Of a stretch of 64,000 nucleotides of DNA, positions 62,313 to 64,000 are shown one piece after another. This stretch comes from Salinisphaera orenii subsp. orenii MK-B5 (GTDB taxonomy: Bacteria; Pseudomonadota; Gammaproteobacteria; Nevskiales; Salinisphaeraceae), in contig NZ_AYKH01000042.1 in the NCBI RefSeq assembly GCF_003788635.1, positions 62,001-126,000 of the forward strand, written 5' to 3'. Below the pieces are notes generated by a model. The model had not been told where the DNA came from and ran no database searches. It saw only the letters and a list, made by a program, of their open reading frames with translations. Positions within the stretch are counted from its first letter, which is position 1. Every line of letters begins with the position of its first letter. The position numbers and the translations under genes were made by a program.

Positions 62313-62957
62313 ATGAGCAGCACCTCGACCGACCATCGTACCCCGCGTCGCCGAACTCAGGCCGAGCGCACCGAGGAATCGAGTCGTCGTCTCATCGAGG
62401 CTGCCATCGATCTGATCCTGGAACGCGGTTCGCGCGGCACCACGCTCAAGGAAGTCGGCGAACGCGCCGGCTACAGTCGCGGTCTGGCCAACTATCGATT
62501 CGGCTCGAAGGAGGGCCTGTTTCTCGAAGTGCTCCTCTACAGCCGGCGACACTGGCGTGAGCAGCTCGAACGCGAACTGGGCGACCAACGCGGTCTCGAC
62601 GCGATCCTGGCAGCGACGGATGCATTTCGGCGCTATCTCCGCTGCGCGCCCCGGCACTATCAGGCCATGATCATGCTGTGGTACGACGCGGTCGGCCACC
62701 CCTCGGCGCTCAATGCGAAACTCGCTGCCCACCACAGCATCCAGCTGCGAGACGTGCGGGGCTGGGTCGAGCAGGGCATCGCCGACGGCACTATCGATGC
62801 CGCGACCGATCCCGCCGGCTTTGCGGCCAGCTTCTATTCATGCATGTTCGGCACGGTGTATCAGTGGCAGCTGCAACCGGAACTTTTCGACTTGGATCGT
62901 ATGTTCGAGAACTACAAGTTCCTTGTATTACGCGCGCTTACCCCGGACCGCAACTAG
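62313..62957 (+). CDS. TetR-family transcriptional regulator
   Basis: A 214-residue TetR protein: HTH about residues 22-70 (AAIDLILERGSRGTTLKEVGERAGYSRGLANYRFGSKEGLFLEVL), then a TetR_C-like helical ligand domain. Last gene of the thiolase operon, so a local regulator of acyl-CoA genes and the leading candidate for reading the palindrome at 59010-59024. Its end overlaps the convergent ligase gene by 20 bp. Confidence 0.92.
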   Translation: MSSTSTDHRTPRRRTQAERTEESSRRLIEAAIDLILERGSRGTTLKEVGERAGYSRGLANYRFGSKEGLFLEVLLYSRRHWREQLERELGDQRGLDAILAATDAFRRYLRCAPRHYQAMIMLWYDAVGHPSALNAKLAAHHSIQLRDVRGWVEQGIADGTIDAATDPAGFAASFYSCMFGTVYQWQLQPELFDLDRMFENYKFLVLRALTPDRN

Positions 62958-64000
62958 CATTCCCGGCTGACCGATAGCGTGCTTTAAGCAGGCGACGCGG
63001 GATCTTGCCATTCTCCTGGCGCGGCGAGGCATCGAGGAACTCGATGCGACGCGGTACTTTGACATGCGATAACGCCTCGCGGCAGTGCGCCACCAGATCG
63101 GAGGCCAGCGCTTCCGAAGCGGCCACACCAGGGCACGGCAACACGCAGGCCAGCACGGCTTCGCCATACTCCGGATCGGGGACACCCACCACCGCGCAGT
63201 CGCCGACCTGGGCGTGCCGATGCAACACCTCCTCGATCTCCTTGGGATAGATGTTCACCCCACCCGAAATGATCAGGTCGGCGCGCCGATCGCTGATATA
63301 CAGATACCCCGCCTCATCGACGTGGCCCAAATCACCCAGCGTCGCCATGCCGTCGTCACGATATACGCTGGCGGTCTTCTCCGGATCGTTGCGGTATTCA
63401 AATCGCGGTCCATTGGCGAAGTAGATCGTGCCTATCTCGCCCGGCGGCAATTCACGACCGTCGTCGTCCAGGATATGCAGCTCGCCCACGGTCGGGCGGC
63501 CGACCGACCCCTTGCGTTGCCGCCACTCCGCCGGGCCGATAACAGTCTGACCGATGCCTTCCGAGCCCGCGTAATACTCCCAGACCACCGCTCCCCACCA
63601 CGCCAGCATCTGCTCTTTGACATGGATCGGGCACGGCGCGGCGGCATGAATGGCATAGCGCAGGCTCGACAGATCGTAGCGCCGGCGCGTCGCCGCCGGC
63701 AGATCGAGCAAGCGTACGAACATGGTCGGCACCCATTGGCTGTGGGTCACCCGATAAGTCTCGATGGCGGCCAGTGCGGCCTCGGCGTCGAAGCGTTTCA
63801 TGACCACACAGTGGCCACCACAGGCCACGGTCCGCATGCAGTAGGCATGCGGCGCAGCGTGATAAAGCGGCCCGGTCGACAAATAGACGCTATCGGCCCC
63901 CACATCGAAGATGCGTTGCCAAAGCGCAATGTCGGGCTCCAGGTGCCCCCGGTATTCGGACGACAGCATGGGTTTGCATACACCCTTGGGCCGGCCGGTG
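62938..64000 (-). CDS. AMP-dependent acyl-CoA synthetase (partial, start beyond the window)
   Basis: The frame is open to the window edge and begins with TGRPKGVCKPML, the P-loop tail of ANL ligases, so the N-terminal part lies past 64000. Visible are YYAGSEGIG, the hinge GDLGHVDEAGYLYISDRRADLIISGGVNIYPKEIEEVLH and the C-terminal SPRQENGKIPRRLLK with the catalytic Lys. The TAA stop at 62938-62940 overlaps the tail of the TetR gene. A third CoA ligase in the window. Confidence 0.93.
   Translation of the reverse strand, partial: TGRPKGVCKPMLSSEYRGHLEPDIALWQRIFDVGADSVYLSTGPLYHAAPHAYCMRTVACGGHCVVMKRFDAEAALAAIETYRVTHSQWVPTMFVRLLDLPAATRRRYDLSSLRYAIHAAAPCPIHVKEQMLAWWGAVVWEYYAGSEGIGQTVIGPAEWRQRKGSVGRPTVGELHILDDDGRELPPGEIGTIYFANGPRFEYRNDPEKTASVYRDDGMATLGDLGHVDEAGYLYISDRRADLIISGGVNIYPKEIEEVLHRHAQVGDCAVVGVPDPEYGEAVLACVLPCPGVAASEALASDLVAHCREALSHVKVPRRIEFLDASPRQENGKIPRRLLKARYRSAGNASCGPG

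Noticed and set aside
1-64000. tRNA genes, rRNA, CRISPR arrays, integrases, transposases and riboswitches
   Set aside because: Looked for cloverleaf-like segments, regular short repeats with spacers, recombinase motifs and conserved leader structures by eye; none could be supported.

Overview
The window is a 64 kb piece of a very GC-rich proteobacterial chromosome, densely packed with genes and with only short intergenic gaps. A ZapG/YhcB-type protein, a ZnuD-like zinc receptor and the overall gene content point to a gammaproteobacterium. The strongly acidic proteins fit a salt-adapted lineage such as Salinisphaera, but the genus is an inference. No tRNA, rRNA, CRISPR array, transposase or phage gene was seen.

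Layout. (1) 1-4501: the end of an unknown gene, a dispersed repeat copy, L31 type B, a eukaryotic-type isoleucyl-tRNA synthetase and YidD. (2) 4536-18593: a methanol oxidation locus. mxaFJGI, a terminator, mxaRSACK, mxaLD, a PQQ-associated beta-propeller and a histidine kinase run leftward in nearly the textbook mxa order. A single ohr gene sits in the opposite orientation between mxaK and mxaL. A LuxR-type response regulator is divergent from mxaF, so the kinase and regulator bracket the locus. MxaF has the calcium-type active site (Ala, not Asp, two residues after the catalytic Asp). (3) 18653-21863: sufE, an IclR regulator, a lactate 2-monooxygenase-like flavoprotein and zapG. (4) 22033-30902: a thiolase-like/DUF35 pair, then a leftward catabolic cluster (GntR regulator, two tandem TAXI binding proteins, CoA-transferase A/B, thioesterase, short citrate-synthase-like lyase, enoyl-CoA hydratase) interrupted by repeat copies. 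(5) 30977-43429: a Liv-type ABC importer and an acyl-CoA catabolic set (alcohol dehydrogenase, ligase, SDR, paired acyl-CoA dehydrogenases, AidB-like dehydrogenase). (6) 43660-49087: a rightward operon with the order and content of the itaconate degradation operon of Pseudomonas aeruginosa. (7) 49098-51582: a Zur-box-like site, a His-rich small protein and a ZnuD-like TonB receptor. (8) 51670-64000: a leftward operon of a DctPQM TRAP importer plus acyl-CoA dehydrogenase, ligase and alpha-methylacyl-CoA racemase; a divergent operon of thiolase, SDR, nitronate-monooxygenase-like protein and TetR regulator; and a truncated CoA ligase.

Two signals cut across the gene list. A 15-bp palindrome (TGTATAC-N-GTATACA, imperfect in four of five copies) lies in the upstream or shared intergenic regions of five acyl-CoA catabolic transcription units (22033, 35524, 41667, 43535, 59010), suggesting one regulon for branched or carboxylic acid degradation. 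A roughly 210-260 bp intergenic repeat occurs three times, each time ending exactly at the TAG stop codon of the adjacent gene, with GGCC directly after TAG.
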